Origin: CAIXSC01 sp046349855
GTDB lineage: Bacteria > Planctomycetota > Planctomycetia > Pirellulales > Pirellulaceae
Assembly: GCA_046349855.1 (NCBI GenBank)
Contig: JAXMBM010000014.1
Coordinates: forward strand, 1-64,000
Reading direction: 5' to 3'
Length of the DNA stretch: 64,000 bases
Within the stretch, counting starts at the first letter, position 1; the number at the start of each line of letters is the position of its first letter. The notes beneath the pieces are model-generated. The model was not told where the DNA came from. It made no database searches and saw only the letters and a list, made by a program, of their open reading frames with translations. The translations under genes and the position numbers were made by a program. Shown piece after piece: positions 1-8,803 of the stretch.

Positions 1-866
1 AAATACATGCAGTCGGCATCGTGCTGCGGTACGAGGTGCTGCAACCCCGCCGCGGTCACCTGGGTGCGCCGCAGATCGAGCACTTCGAGAGTGGTTAAGT
101 TCGTGAGTTGCGGCAATCCGGCATCATCGATTCGAGTGCCGTTCAGATCGAGGAACCGCAGGCAGGTCAGCTGCCCAATCGTCTCCAATCCCTGGTTCGT
201 GATCTTCGCGGGCCAGACACGCAGCTGTTCCAATTCGGGACAGGCGGTCAGCGCCGCTACGCCTGCATCGGTCGTACCGGCCGGCAATTCCAGCCGCTTG
301 AGGTGTTTCCAATGGCGGACGAGTTCGAGCCCGCGATCCGTGACACTCGTCCCCCCCAGCCCGAGATACTCGAGCTGGCGGAGCCGGGTCAGTTGCCTCA
401 GTCCCGCATCGGTCACCAGCCGCGGCTGCGAGGGAGCCAGGACGACGATGCGGAGGTTGGTCAGGCGGCCGACCAGCGCCAGGTTGGCGTCGTTGGCCTG
501 ATCGCCATGGAGTTCGATGCCGATGAGTTCGGGCGTTTTCTGATCATCCCAGATGGTCTGGGCGCCACCGAGCCGGCCGAGAATCTGGGCGTGGGCTTCG
601 GGGGACGATGACGTCGTGGAGGTCGAGGTGTACGTCCAGCGAGACGGAGACAGCGAGAGGGCCTGCGCGCCGGACGAGGTCGGCAGGCGGACGGTGGACG
701 CACCGAGGGGAGAGTTTCGGCAGGGACAATCCGCGGTGGGTGATTGAGCGTGCGTGTCCCGGGGATTCAGTATCACCTGACCGCAGCTCAGGAACCCGCC
801 GATCAGGACGCCGACGACAAGCATGGCGTTCTTCCAGTTCGCCTGTTTCCTGACGATGATCTGCAT
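1..866 (-). CDS. Leucine-rich repeat protein, C-terminus beyond the window
   Basis: The reading frame is open from an ATG at 866 to the left edge, so only the N-terminal 288 residues are present. A hydrophobic segment (MLVVGVLIGGFLSCG, residues 15-29) acts as a signal peptide or anchor; its cysteine is in a poor lipobox context. After a Ser/Thr-rich spacer come regular leucine-rich repeats of the type LxxLxxLxLxGTxITDxGL (for example LRFLDLNGTRIDDAGL), the cysteine-free planctomycetal LRR type. Such repeats usually bind proteins; no catalytic domain is visible. The gene diverges from the PQQ-propeller gene across 266 bp. A downstream start at 824 would give a shorter signal peptide. The partner is unknown. 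Confidence 0.8.
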   Translation of the reverse strand, partial: MQIIVRKQANWKNAMLVVGVLIGGFLSCGQVILNPRDTHAQSPTADCPCRNSPLGASTVRLPTSSGAQALSLSPSRWTYTSTSTTSSSPEAHAQILGRLGGAQTIWDDQKTPELIGIELHGDQANDANLALVGRLTNLRIVVLAPSQPRLVTDAGLRQLTRLRQLEYLGLGGTSVTDRGLELVRHWKHLKRLELPAGTTDAGVAALTACPELEQLRVWPAKITNQGLETIGQLTCLRFLDLNGTRIDDAGLPQLTNLTTLEVLDLRRTQVTAAGLQHLVPQHDADCMY

Positions 867-1132
867 GGCATCAGCCTCGCAATCGTTAAGCTCGGAACCG
901 CCAGCCCGCTCGCGCACCGGGGGCATCTGACATACAAGTCTAGCGCGCGATTCGCGCCCGGGCAGGAGAAACGTGGCGGCGGGGAACAGAAGCTATCGCT
1001 TGCAGACGACGCGGCGCGCCTCCACAATGTGCGGCCTGGATCGATGGCAACAGTCAGTCCGCCGCGATGGGCGCCTGGCCGTGCCCGCCCCGGCCGTCCC
1101 TCCCTCCCCTTCCCCCCATCCCGAGGCCTCGG

Positions 1133-2992
1133 ATGAAACGCCCCGCCGTTCGTCTCTGCCTGTTCGTTGCAATCACTTTCCTCCTGCTGGTCCCTATGGC
1201 CCAAGCTCAGGTTCCTGCCGAACCGGGTGACTGGCCGCAATGGCGTGGCCCGCAGCGCGATGGCATCAACCGCGAAACGGGACTGCTCAAGGAGTGGCCG
1301 CAGGACGGACCGCCCCTGCTGTGGCAGGTGGAGACGGTCGGTATCGGCTACTCGTCGCTGGCGGTCAAAGGGGGACGGATCTACACGCAAGGTGATCTGG
1401 GAGGGGTCGAGCACGTCCTGGCACTCGACGCCCGCACCGGTCAGACGCTGTGGGCCGTCCAGCCTGCTCCGGTGGCCGAGCAATTGGCCGATAAGGTGGC
1501 CAGCGAGTTCCGCCAGACCGACAAGGACGAGAATGGCGTGATCGACGAGCTCGAGGCGCTCCGCCGTCTCGGCTGGGACTTCCAGAAATACGACCGGGCG
1601 GTCCCGGGCGAAATCGGCGAGATCGCGCGACGCCGCGCCGCGGCCCTGTTCGCGCAACTGGACGAAAACGCGGACGGCAAATTGAGCTATGCGGAAGCGG
1701 GCAAGGAACTGCGCGATCAGTTCGAACGGTCCGACACCGAAGACAAGGCAGCCGACGCAGACGCGCTGGCCACGCAGCGCGCCGCCGATCTGGTGACGCC
1801 CGCCGACAAAGATGGCGACGGAAAGGTCTCGCGCGAGGAAGCCCGCGGGCAGGCGGTGGAACGCTATTTCGGCCGCGCCGACCAGAAGGACCCGACCACG
1901 AATCGCGGCGACGACCTGCTGACCGCCGCCGAACTTACCGAGTATTTCCGCAAGTCCGAAGCAGGCCGCGACGGGCAGCTGACGCTGGCCGAACTCGAGA
2001 ACCTCTACCTGCGGTCGAAGGTCGTCGGCGACGGTCAATTGACGCCGGAAGAGCTGCGCGGCGTATACGGCGGCTACCGCAATGGCATGGGAGACGGCCC
2101 CCGCGGCACTCCGACCGTCGACGGCGATCGGCTGTACGTCGAAGGAGGACACGGCGACGTCAGCTGCCTGGAAGCCGCCACGGGCAAGACCCTCTGGCAC
2201 GTCAATCTGCGGACGAGTTTCGGGGGCGGACTTCCCGGGTGGGGCTATTCCGAATCTCCCCTGATCGCGGGTGACCTCGTCATCGTGACGCCTGGCGGCG
2301 CCAAAGGGACCCTGGTGGCGCTGAACAAACTTACCGGCGAACTGGTCTGGCAGAGCGCGGGAATCAAGGAAGGTGCCCACTACTCTTCCCCGGTGCTGGC
2401 CGACATCGCCGGTACGCGGCAGATCGTGCAGTTTTCGTCGGGCAGCGTGTTCGGAGTTTCGTTGCAGGACGGCAAGTATCTCTGGCAATACAAGGCTCCC
2501 GCGAACGGCACGGCCAACTGCTGTGCGCCGATCGTCGATGGCGACTATGTGTTCGCCTCCAGTTCCTACGGAACGGGCGGCGGACTGGCTCACGTCACCG
2601 GTGGCGGCGATGCTCCGCAGGTGGAACAGGTGTACTTTGAAAAGAAGATGGCCTGCCATCACGGCGGGATCGTCAAAGTGGGCGAGTACCTGTACAGCAA
2701 TGGCGGCGGCGCGCTGATCTGCATGCACTTCCAGACAGGCAAGATCGCCTGGCAGGCGCGGAGCGTCGGCAAGGGTTCGCTGCTGGTGGCCGACGGCATG
2801 CTGTACCTGTTCAGCGAAGGTCACGAAGTGGCGCTCGCCGAGGCCACTCCGGAAGAATACCGCGAACGAGGACGGTTCAAGATCAACGCGCACGGCCGGC
2901 CCAGCTGGGCTCATCCGGTCGTGGCAGGAGGTCGACTGCTCCTGCGCGATCAGGAATGGCTGGCCGCCTACGATCTGCAAGCCCGTCCCTGA
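1133..2992 (+). CDS. Secreted PQQ-like beta-propeller protein with an internal EF-hand block
   Basis: The product has 619 residues with a clear signal peptide ending near AQA (residues 22-24). The N-terminal propeller part begins with DWPQWRGP near residue 33, typical of planctomycetal PQQ-binding-like beta-propeller proteins. Between about residues 118 and 315 the propeller is interrupted by acidic EF-hand loops (DKDENGVID at 130, then DENADGKLS and DKDGDGKVS) and two weaker DGQLT segments. The blades then resume (GTPTVDGDRLYVEGG onward, with repeated TGKTLW/TGELVW motifs) to the C-terminus. It is inferred to be a calcium-binding periplasmic or surface propeller; the cysteine pair CC near residue 463 and the DxDG loops are visible but no dehydrogenase active site is identified. 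The longer frame upstream of 1133 lacks a signal-like start. Confidence 0.85.
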   Translation: MKRPAVRLCLFVAITFLLLVPMAQAQVPAEPGDWPQWRGPQRDGINRETGLLKEWPQDGPPLLWQVETVGIGYSSLAVKGGRIYTQGDLGGVEHVLALDARTGQTLWAVQPAPVAEQLADKVASEFRQTDKDENGVIDELEALRRLGWDFQKYDRAVPGEIGEIARRRAAALFAQLDENADGKLSYAEAGKELRDQFERSDTEDKAADADALATQRAADLVTPADKDGDGKVSREEARGQAVERYFGRADQKDPTTNRGDDLLTAAELTEYFRKSEAGRDGQLTLAELENLYLRSKVVGDGQLTPEELRGVYGGYRNGMGDGPRGTPTVDGDRLYVEGGHGDVSCLEAATGKTLWHVNLRTSFGGGLPGWGYSESPLIAGDLVIVTPGGAKGTLVALNKLTGELVWQSAGIKEGAHYSSPVLADIAGTRQIVQFSSGSVFGVSLQDGKYLWQYKAPANGTANCCAPIVDGDYVFASSSYGTGGGLAHVTGGGDAPQVEQVYFEKKMACHHGGIVKVGEYLYSNGGGALICMHFQTGKIAWQARSVGKGSLLVADGMLYLFSEGHEVALAEATPEEYRERGRFKINAHGRPSWAHPVVAGGRLLLRDQEWLAAYDLQARP

Positions 2993-3059
2993 TTGACGGA
3001 CGAAATAACTGCGGCCGATGCGGACACGACAGACGACCCAGCGCGGGGAGCACGAACCG

Positions 3060-4760
3060 ATGAGTCAGCAAGTACCGATGGGGACGGGTTGGCGGACGGA
3101 TGGCACCGACAGCACCGCGAGAGACCGTCGGCGGGCATATCGGCGACCCCAAGTTGCCGTATTGCTGCTGTTGTTCGCCGGAGCCGTCCTGAGTGCCCCC
3201 GCGTGGGCCGCGGACGATGGACCGCTGGTCGTTCACAAGCAGCGGCGCGTCCGGGTAGGTGACCAGGAGGAACTGCGGCAGTCCACCGAACAGTGGAATC
3301 CGCGTGAAACGGCGGTCATCGTGTGCGACGTCTGGGACGCACACCACTGCCTGAACGCGGTGCGGCGCGTCGAGGAGATGGTGCCGCGGATGAACCGCGT
3401 GCTGCACGCCGCACGGCAGCGGGGAGCGCTTGTGATCCACGCTCCCAGCAGCTGCATGCCGGCCTACGAAGGACATCCGGCACGCCGCCGCGCTCAGGAA
3501 GCACCCGCGGCCGCCAACCTGCCGGCCGACATCGGCCAGTGGTGCCACAAGATTCCGGCCGAGGAACAGGTGACCTATCCGCTGGATCAATCCGACGGCG
3601 GCGAGGATGACGATCCGGCCGAGCATCAGGCCTGGCATGCCCGCCTGGCCGGCATGGGACGGAATCCGCGTTCTCCCTGGAAGCGTCAATGCGATGCCCT
3701 GGATATTCTGCCGGAAGATGCGATCAGCGATTCCGGCGTGGAGATCTGGAATCTGCTGGAACAGCGCGGCATCCGGCATGTCGTGCTGCTGGGCGTTCAC
3801 ACCAACATGTGCGTCCTCGGTCGACCGTTCGGATTGCGGCAGCTGTCGAAGAACGGCAAGGATGTCGTGCTGATGCGCGACCTGACCGATACGATGTACA
3901 ACCCGCAACGCAAACCGTACGTCACGCATTACGTCGGGACCCAGCGGATTGTCGAGCACATCGAACGGGCCGTCTGCCCGACGATCACCAGTGTCGATCT
4001 GCTGGGCGGCGAGCCCTTCCGCTTCCGCGGCGATCGCCGCCGTATCCTGATGCTGATCGGCGAGGACGAGTACCGCACCAACGAAACGTTGCCGGAATTT
4101 GCCCACAGCGAACTCGAACCCGCGGGCTTCCAGGTCCAGATCGTTCACTCGGCGCCTGACGACCTGCACCGCTTTCCAGGCTTGACCGAAGCGTTACCGG
4201 CGGCCGATCTGCTGCTGGTCAGCGTGCGCCGCCGCACCCCTTCGACGGCGGAGCTCGACGCCGTGCGGGCCCACATCGCGGCCGGCAAACCGGTGGTCGG
4301 AATTCGTACGGCGTCGCACGCCTTTTCGCTGCGCAACAACCAGCCACCGCCGGCCGGTCATGCATCCTGGTTGGACTTTGATCCGCGCGTGCTGGGAGGA
4401 AACTACGTCGGGCATCATGGTCACGGGCCGAAGACGGCGGTGGCAGTAGCCCCAGGCGCAGCCACGCATCCGTTGCTGGCAGGGATCGATGTCAGCAAGC
4501 TCGTCGGGAATGGTTCACTGTACCGCGTCATGCCGCTCGAACCTTCCTCCACGCCGCTGCTGACTGGCACCGTTCCGGATCATCCCAGCGAACCGGTCGC
4601 CTGGACGCACACTCCGCGACTGGGCGGCTCCCGCGTCTTCTACACCTCGTTCGGGCACATCGACGATTTCCAGAACGCGGAGTTCCGCAAGCTGCTGCTC
4701 AACGGCATCTGCTGGGCCCTGGAGAACGCCGCTCCTCCCGTGGCCTCCCTCCGCCCGTAG
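3060..4760 (+). CDS. Isochorismatase-like cysteine hydrolase fused to a ThuA-like domain
   Basis: The chosen ATG at 3060 follows a GGGGAG motif by about 11 nt; an ATG at 3018 is possible. The product has 566 residues. A hydrophobic segment around residues 35-50 ending in AWA indicates export. Residues about 80-310 form an isochorismatase-like fold: the catalytic aspartate D90 lies in VCDVWD and the nucleophile C251 in HTNMCVLGRPFG. Residues about 325-560 resemble ThuA (trehalose-utilisation-like glutamine-amidotransferase fold), beginning at RRRILMLIGEDEYR. Both families are known separately; in this fused form the substrate is unknown. It lies 67 bp after the PQQ-propeller gene on the same strand and may be co-transcribed. 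Confidence 0.85.
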   Translation: MSQQVPMGTGWRTDGTDSTARDRRRAYRRPQVAVLLLLFAGAVLSAPAWAADDGPLVVHKQRRVRVGDQEELRQSTEQWNPRETAVIVCDVWDAHHCLNAVRRVEEMVPRMNRVLHAARQRGALVIHAPSSCMPAYEGHPARRRAQEAPAAANLPADIGQWCHKIPAEEQVTYPLDQSDGGEDDDPAEHQAWHARLAGMGRNPRSPWKRQCDALDILPEDAISDSGVEIWNLLEQRGIRHVVLLGVHTNMCVLGRPFGLRQLSKNGKDVVLMRDLTDTMYNPQRKPYVTHYVGTQRIVEHIERAVCPTITSVDLLGGEPFRFRGDRRRILMLIGEDEYRTNETLPEFAHSELEPAGFQVQIVHSAPDDLHRFPGLTEALPAADLLLVSVRRRTPSTAELDAVRAHIAAGKPVVGIRTASHAFSLRNNQPPPAGHASWLDFDPRVLGGNYVGHHGHGPKTAVAVAPGAATHPLLAGIDVSKLVGNGSLYRVMPLEPSSTPLLTGTVPDHPSEPVAWTHTPRLGGSRVFYTSFGHIDDFQNAEFRKLLLNGICWALENAAPPVASLRP

Positions 4761-4845
4761 CGCGGGAACAAGCCGCCCGGTAACCACTTCACGTCGGACG
4801 AAACGTGCGGGTTCGCGTCGGTCGCCTCGTCATCGCGGGAGCGTC

Positions 4846-6543
4846 TTACTCGCGACGCTCAGGAACCGGCTGAGCCAGCAATTCGACCAGGTGGCGTGCC
4901 TGTCCCAGACCATCGGGTTCGGTCAACAGCTGACGGCGAAGTTCCTCTTCCCGCCCCCGCGCTGCCTGCTGCAGCACCGCTTCCATGACCGGATCGGCGG
5001 CATGGGCACGAGCCAAGCGTGCCCATGCGCCTATCACTCGAGCGCTGCGGCTGTGCGCCAGGGCCCGGATCACGCGTAGCTGCACACGCACGTCGGCATC
5101 GCGCGTCGTGTCGAGAACGGCGTCGAGCACTCCTGGCCGCTTATCGAGCACGGGTGTGGTCAGTTCCACCGCGCGACAGCGGACGACGGGATCGGCATCG
5201 GTCAGGGCTTCGAGCAGCCAGACGGAGTTGAGCGAGTCAAGTTGATCGAGTGTGGTGAGCGCCGTAACGACGGACGCTGCTTGCGGAGCATGTCGAATCA
5301 AGCGCGCCAACGGATCGACCGCCGCCCGATCGTGCTTCTCTGCCAGTCCTCGCCGCGCCGCCGTGCGGCGCCACGCGAATGGGCTGGAGACATCCGCGAT
5401 CCAGGCGGCACGAAGCGAGTCCGCCGAGGACGCCGCGTCGGGCGCGGGTTGGCGTACGACCGCATCCCGCCGCACGTCGCGATGGGTCAGTCGCCACAGC
5501 CGACTGCCGGCATCCAGCAACCAGACGAGCCCGTCCGGACCACAGCCGAGGGCCACCGGTTGAAACGCCGGATCATCGAGTTCCACCAGTTCCCGAGCGT
5601 CATCCGCAGTGACGGGCGCGAAATGATACCGCCATCCGGAGCGGCGAGTTGTCCATCGGCGGACGCGCCGCCGCTGCGGCTCGCAGACCAGCACCTGCCC
5701 CTGGAGTCCTGGCAGCACGGGATCGGTGTACCACAAGGGAGAACCGGCAAGAGAGACCGCCGGCAACTTCGCTCCCGTAGGGGACGATTCGCCGTCGCGC
5801 GCGGCACTCGGTCCACTCCGGCCATTCGGCGGCCCTGGGTCGACCTGAACGATTCCCTGGTGCGGAACCAGCACACAGCGTTCGCCACACTCGCCCCAGA
5901 TCTGTCCTTGCTCCGCGGTCGGTCCGGGGAGCCATTCGATGCGGGAACCGTCGACCAGCAAACGGACGTCGCCCGCAGGCAGTTCCTGCGGGGCCGTCAG
6001 TCGCGGACCCTGGATCGTCCCTCCTGGCGTGCCACTCAGGTAGAGCCAGCCATCGTGTTCGACCAGTGCGGGTGTGGCGTTGGCGGGCAGTGCCAGCAGC
6101 GGACCGCTGACCAGAGTTTCCCGCACCTCGGCCCGCCCGTCGGCATCGTCGTCCGCCAGGTAGAGCAGGTGCGAATCGGCCCACACGACGACACCACCGC
6201 GAGCGGCGCAGAGGGCGCGACACGGTGGCAACGGATTGGCCCAGACCGCGGCCGACGTGATTTCATCCGACCCGGGAGCGGTTTGCAGACGATGGATGGT
6301 CGTCGGGTCGTCGCGGCGCACCACCAGCAGCGTCCCGTGGACATCCCAGGCGAATCGTTGGGCCTGGCCGAGTTGAGTGGGCCCGGCCAGCAGTTCCAGC
6401 GCGAACCCGTCCGACAGCGGTAGCGGTGGAACGGCAGCGGCCTGATGGGCGACCAGGCTGGTAGCCAGGCCCGCAGCCAGGCCCAGGAGAGCGCCGGCCA
6501 GCATCCCGCGGAAAGCCGGCACAAAGGTCAGGCGTCGATCCAT
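4846..6543 (-). CDS. Membrane-bound-dehydrogenase-type propeller protein with HEAT repeats
   Basis: The start at 6543 (MDRRLTFVPAFRG) gives 565 residues with a signal peptide or anchor at about 8-37; the frame is open further upstream but there it crosses the lyase gene. Residues about 40-390 look like the soluble-glucose-dehydrogenase or NHL-type propeller of planctomycetal membrane-bound dehydrogenases (phrases such as FAWDVHGTLLVV, LYLADDDADGRAEV, LGCGPDGLVWLLD). Residues about 420-560 are alpha-helical HEAT-like repeats (DADPVVRCRAVEL, DADVRVQLRVIRAL). No CxxCH haem motif is present, unlike many relatives. It overlaps the upstream lyase gene by 16 bp on the same strand, suggesting a translationally coupled pair. 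Confidence 0.75.
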   Translation of the reverse strand: MDRRLTFVPAFRGMLAGALLGLAAGLATSLVAHQAAAVPPLPLSDGFALELLAGPTQLGQAQRFAWDVHGTLLVVRRDDPTTIHRLQTAPGSDEITSAAVWANPLPPCRALCAARGGVVVWADSHLLYLADDDADGRAEVRETLVSGPLLALPANATPALVEHDGWLYLSGTPGGTIQGPRLTAPQELPAGDVRLLVDGSRIEWLPGPTAEQGQIWGECGERCVLVPHQGIVQVDPGPPNGRSGPSAARDGESSPTGAKLPAVSLAGSPLWYTDPVLPGLQGQVLVCEPQRRRVRRWTTRRSGWRYHFAPVTADDARELVELDDPAFQPVALGCGPDGLVWLLDAGSRLWRLTHRDVRRDAVVRQPAPDAASSADSLRAAWIADVSSPFAWRRTAARRGLAEKHDRAAVDPLARLIRHAPQAASVVTALTTLDQLDSLNSVWLLEALTDADPVVRCRAVELTTPVLDKRPGVLDAVLDTTRDADVRVQLRVIRALAHSRSARVIGAWARLARAHAADPVMEAVLQQAARGREEELRRQLLTEPDGLGQARHLVELLAQPVPERRE

Positions 6544-7430
6544 CCGAGAACCTCCCGCACCTCGTCGTCCGACCAGGCACGATCCAGGGACCCCAGGGGA
6601 GGACGGGGCAGGCCGATGTCGAGCTGATACTTGAGCTGCATGGCGTGGCGGAGAAACGACCAGACCGAAGCACCGCGCAAGGCGGTGTGGATGGCCCGTT
6701 GAAAGCGCCCCATGAACTGAGTCGCGGTCGCCACCTGGCCCGCCACCATCGCCTGACGCGCCTGTCGGCAAGCCGGTCCCCAGAGGTTGTAGAAGGTGCC
6801 GATCGCTCCCACGGCACCACTCAACACCGCGTGGCACAGCACTTCGTCCGCACCACTCAGCAGTCGCAGCCGGTCCCCTGCCCGATCGTGAATCAAGCCG
6901 AACAGATACAGATCGACATCGGTGATCTTCATACCGGCGAGATTCGGCACGGCCAGCAGCCGGTCGACGTACTCGGTCGCCGCAATCTTGACGCTCGACA
7001 CGGTGCTCAGGTGGTACGCAAACAGCGGCAGGTCGGTGGCTCGTCCCAGTTCTCCGTAGTAGTGGAAGACCACGTCGGGCGAGTAGCCATAGTACGAGGG
7101 GGTCACGGCGGACACGGCGGCGGCTCCCAGGCTGGCTGCATGCTGAGCCAGCAGCACCGAGTCCCGCGTGGTCATCGTCCCGACGTGGACCATGACCGGC
7201 AGCCGTCCCGCAGCCGCTCGCAGGCAGCAGGCCGCAATGTCCCGCCTCTCGTCCAGCGTCAGCAGCGGCCACTGGCCGGTCGAACCGGTGACGTAGAGTC
7301 CGTCGAGCCCCTGCCGGGCGTACAGGTCAACGAGCTGTTCGAGCACGTCGAAAGCGATGCGATCGTCCGCGGTACGGGGAGTGATCACGGCCGGCCAGAT
7401 CCCGGCGAAACTGTGCGGCGAAAACGACAT
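6528..7430 (-). CDS. Dihydrodipicolinate synthase / N-acetylneuraminate lyase family protein
   Basis: This 300-residue class I aldolase-type lyase forms a Schiff base with substrate. The visible signature is GSTGQWPLLT near residue 49 (substrate carboxylate binding), YH near 139 (the family tyrosine), and K168 in GMKITD as the expected Schiff-base lysine. The length matches the family. The GSTG form resembles sialic-acid lyases and related sugar-acid aldolases more than DapA, so a pyruvate-releasing sugar-acid aldolase is the better guess. The ATG at 7430 was chosen over a TTG 21 bp upstream; neither has a strong ribosome binding site. It overlaps the next gene on the same strand by 16 bp. 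Confidence 0.88.
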   Translation of the reverse strand: MSFSPHSFAGIWPAVITPRTADDRIAFDVLEQLVDLYARQGLDGLYVTGSTGQWPLLTLDERRDIAACCLRAAAGRLPVMVHVGTMTTRDSVLLAQHAASLGAAAVSAVTPSYYGYSPDVVFHYYGELGRATDLPLFAYHLSTVSSVKIAATEYVDRLLAVPNLAGMKITDVDLYLFGLIHDRAGDRLRLLSGADEVLCHAVLSGAVGAIGTFYNLWGPACRQARQAMVAGQVATATQFMGRFQRAIHTALRGASVWSFLRHAMQLKYQLDIGLPRPPLGSLDRAWSDDEVREVLGWIDA

Positions 7431-7476
7431 GGCAAATGGCCCGCGGGTCAAAAGGAGAAAGAGCGAGGGAGGACGG

Positions 7477-7956
7477 TCAGGACAGGGCGATCAGCGTGAT
7501 CAGACCAAGAACGACGATGACCGCCAGGATGATCGTCCACTGGAGCCAGGCTTGTCCGCGCTGATCCCACTTGCGCTGCTGATCGGCGGCGTATTTCTTG
7601 CGATATTCGACGCTGTCGCGTTCACGCAGGTGGAACTGGGCCTGGCAATGCGGACATTCGACAAACTGATTAAGCATCTCCCGCGGCACTTCCAGTTCGT
7701 GACCTTGCGGGCAGGGAATATGGAGCAGCGGAGCGGCCTCGGTCCCTTCGGGAGTGAACGGGAGCGACGCCGTCTCGCCCGGCGGCTCGGCGGGTGCCGC
7801 CGGTTCCGCACTGGGAGGCTCGGGGGCCGCCGCCGTCGGCAGCGGAGCCGGAATGATGAACAGGACCCCGCACAGCGGACACTGGCACGAGAGCCCGGCT
7901 TGCTCCGGTTCCCCTTCCAGAACGTGGCCATTGGGGCATTGAAACTGAAACGCCAT
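7477..7956 (-). CDS. Double zinc-ribbon protein with a C-terminal membrane anchor
   Basis: The 159-residue protein opens with a CPNGH...CQCPLCG zinc-ribbon-like motif, has a Pro/Ala-rich linker, then a second CPQGHELEV...CPHCQ ribbon, a charged helix, and a hydrophobic helix at the extreme C-terminus (WTIILAVIVVLGLITLIAL). This makes it a tail-anchored cytoplasmic zinc-ribbon protein. The double CPxGH-CPxC arrangement is common in planctomycetes without an assigned role. It lies 46 bp upstream of the lyase gene on the same strand and 9 bp after the preceding gene, so the four genes from 8634 down to 4846 may form one operon. Confidence 0.8.
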   Translation of the reverse strand: MAFQFQCPNGHVLEGEPEQAGLSCQCPLCGVLFIIPAPLPTAAAPEPPSAEPAAPAEPPGETASLPFTPEGTEAAPLLHIPCPQGHELEVPREMLNQFVECPHCQAQFHLRERDSVEYRKKYAADQQRKWDQRGQAWLQWTIILAVIVVLGLITLIALS

Positions 7957-7965
7957 CGTCAGGCC

Positions 7966-8634
7966 TCACTCGGTTCCCACACCCCGTCGGTAGCAGCTGG
8001 CAAACAGGCATCGCCATTCGGCCCGCGCGATCTCCCGACAGAGTTGTTCCAGGGGTGACGACCGGCGGCTCGCCAGCGCACACAAATCGACGAAACGGAA
8101 CGGATCCCAGTCGGCGGCGGTCAGCAGGAACTGCGCCGGCTCGGGCAGGGCTGCTCCGGCCTGACGCGCCAGTTCGCGGGCCGCGCCGGCGACCGCCGGA
8201 AACACCGGATGCCGTTCGCAGCGGCGAAACCAATACTTCGCGTTGCTGAAATCGGGCTCGCGGCGATGCATGATCCCGTGCCAGAAACTGCCGTCCGGCG
8301 TGTCAATCTGTTGGCTGATCGAGTGCGATTCGTCGAGAAAGTCGTGCCAGAGCCACAGGCCGGCCAGGCAGCACCGCAGAGGCTCCCGGTCCCGAATCGG
8401 CCGGCCCGCCGCCAGTTCCTCGAGCGTCAACGACGCCAGCCCGGCCCGGGCAGCCATGTGAGGTTGGCCCGGTCCCAGCGCCGGCAGCCGATCGTCCGCC
8501 AGCAGCTGGCCGACCGCCGGCCCGTAATCTTCCCCCTCCCCCCTCGCTTCCGGCACGCTGGCTGCCAGCTCGGGCGACCAAGCCGCCGGACGGTCAGAAC
8601 GCGACGGGTTCTCGGGGGAGCGGGGTGCAGGCAT
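7966..8634 (-). CDS. Conserved hypothetical protein (no recognised domain)
   Basis: The 222-residue product contains a well-formed globular part with LWLWHDFLDESHSISQ and FWHGIMHRREPDFSNAKYW, a His/Trp-rich pattern I associate with an uncharacterised planctomycetal family. No signal peptide or membrane segment is visible. The start is uncertain: ATG 8634 is used, ATG 8688 is equally possible, and the frame stays open to 8973, where it is antisense to the S1 gene. It diverges from that gene across about 170 bp and sits 9 bp upstream of the zinc-ribbon gene. The histidines (WHDF, FWHGIMHRRE) could form a metal site, but this is a guess. Confidence 0.65.
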   Translation of the reverse strand: MPAPRSPENPSRSDRPAAWSPELAASVPEARGEGEDYGPAVGQLLADDRLPALGPGQPHMAARAGLASLTLEELAAGRPIRDREPLRCCLAGLWLWHDFLDESHSISQQIDTPDGSFWHGIMHRREPDFSNAKYWFRRCERHPVFPAVAGAARELARQAGAALPEPAQFLLTAADWDPFRFVDLCALASRRSSPLEQLCREIARAEWRCLFASCYRRGVGTE

Positions 8635-8803
8635 GGCAACTGGATTGCGAGAGGAACCGGGTTCCCGATTGTACTCGGCGCTGCCCATTGTCACTACCGC
8701 CAGCGGCAGGCCGTTGCTAAACTTGGCATCAGCGGCATTGAGCCGCAAACGCTCCCCGGGCGGATCGCATTTTTCCGGGAATTGAGTGCCAGGAAAGCGA
8801 GTC

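Noticed and set aside
803..2980. Long open frame (725 codons) on the minus strand
   Set aside because: It is antisense to the PQQ-propeller gene, whose translation has clear motifs; GC-rich codon use opens the opposite frame.
4846..6543. Cytochrome-linked membrane-bound dehydrogenase
   Set aside because: The propeller-HEAT layout fits, but there is no CxxCH haem motif in the sequence.
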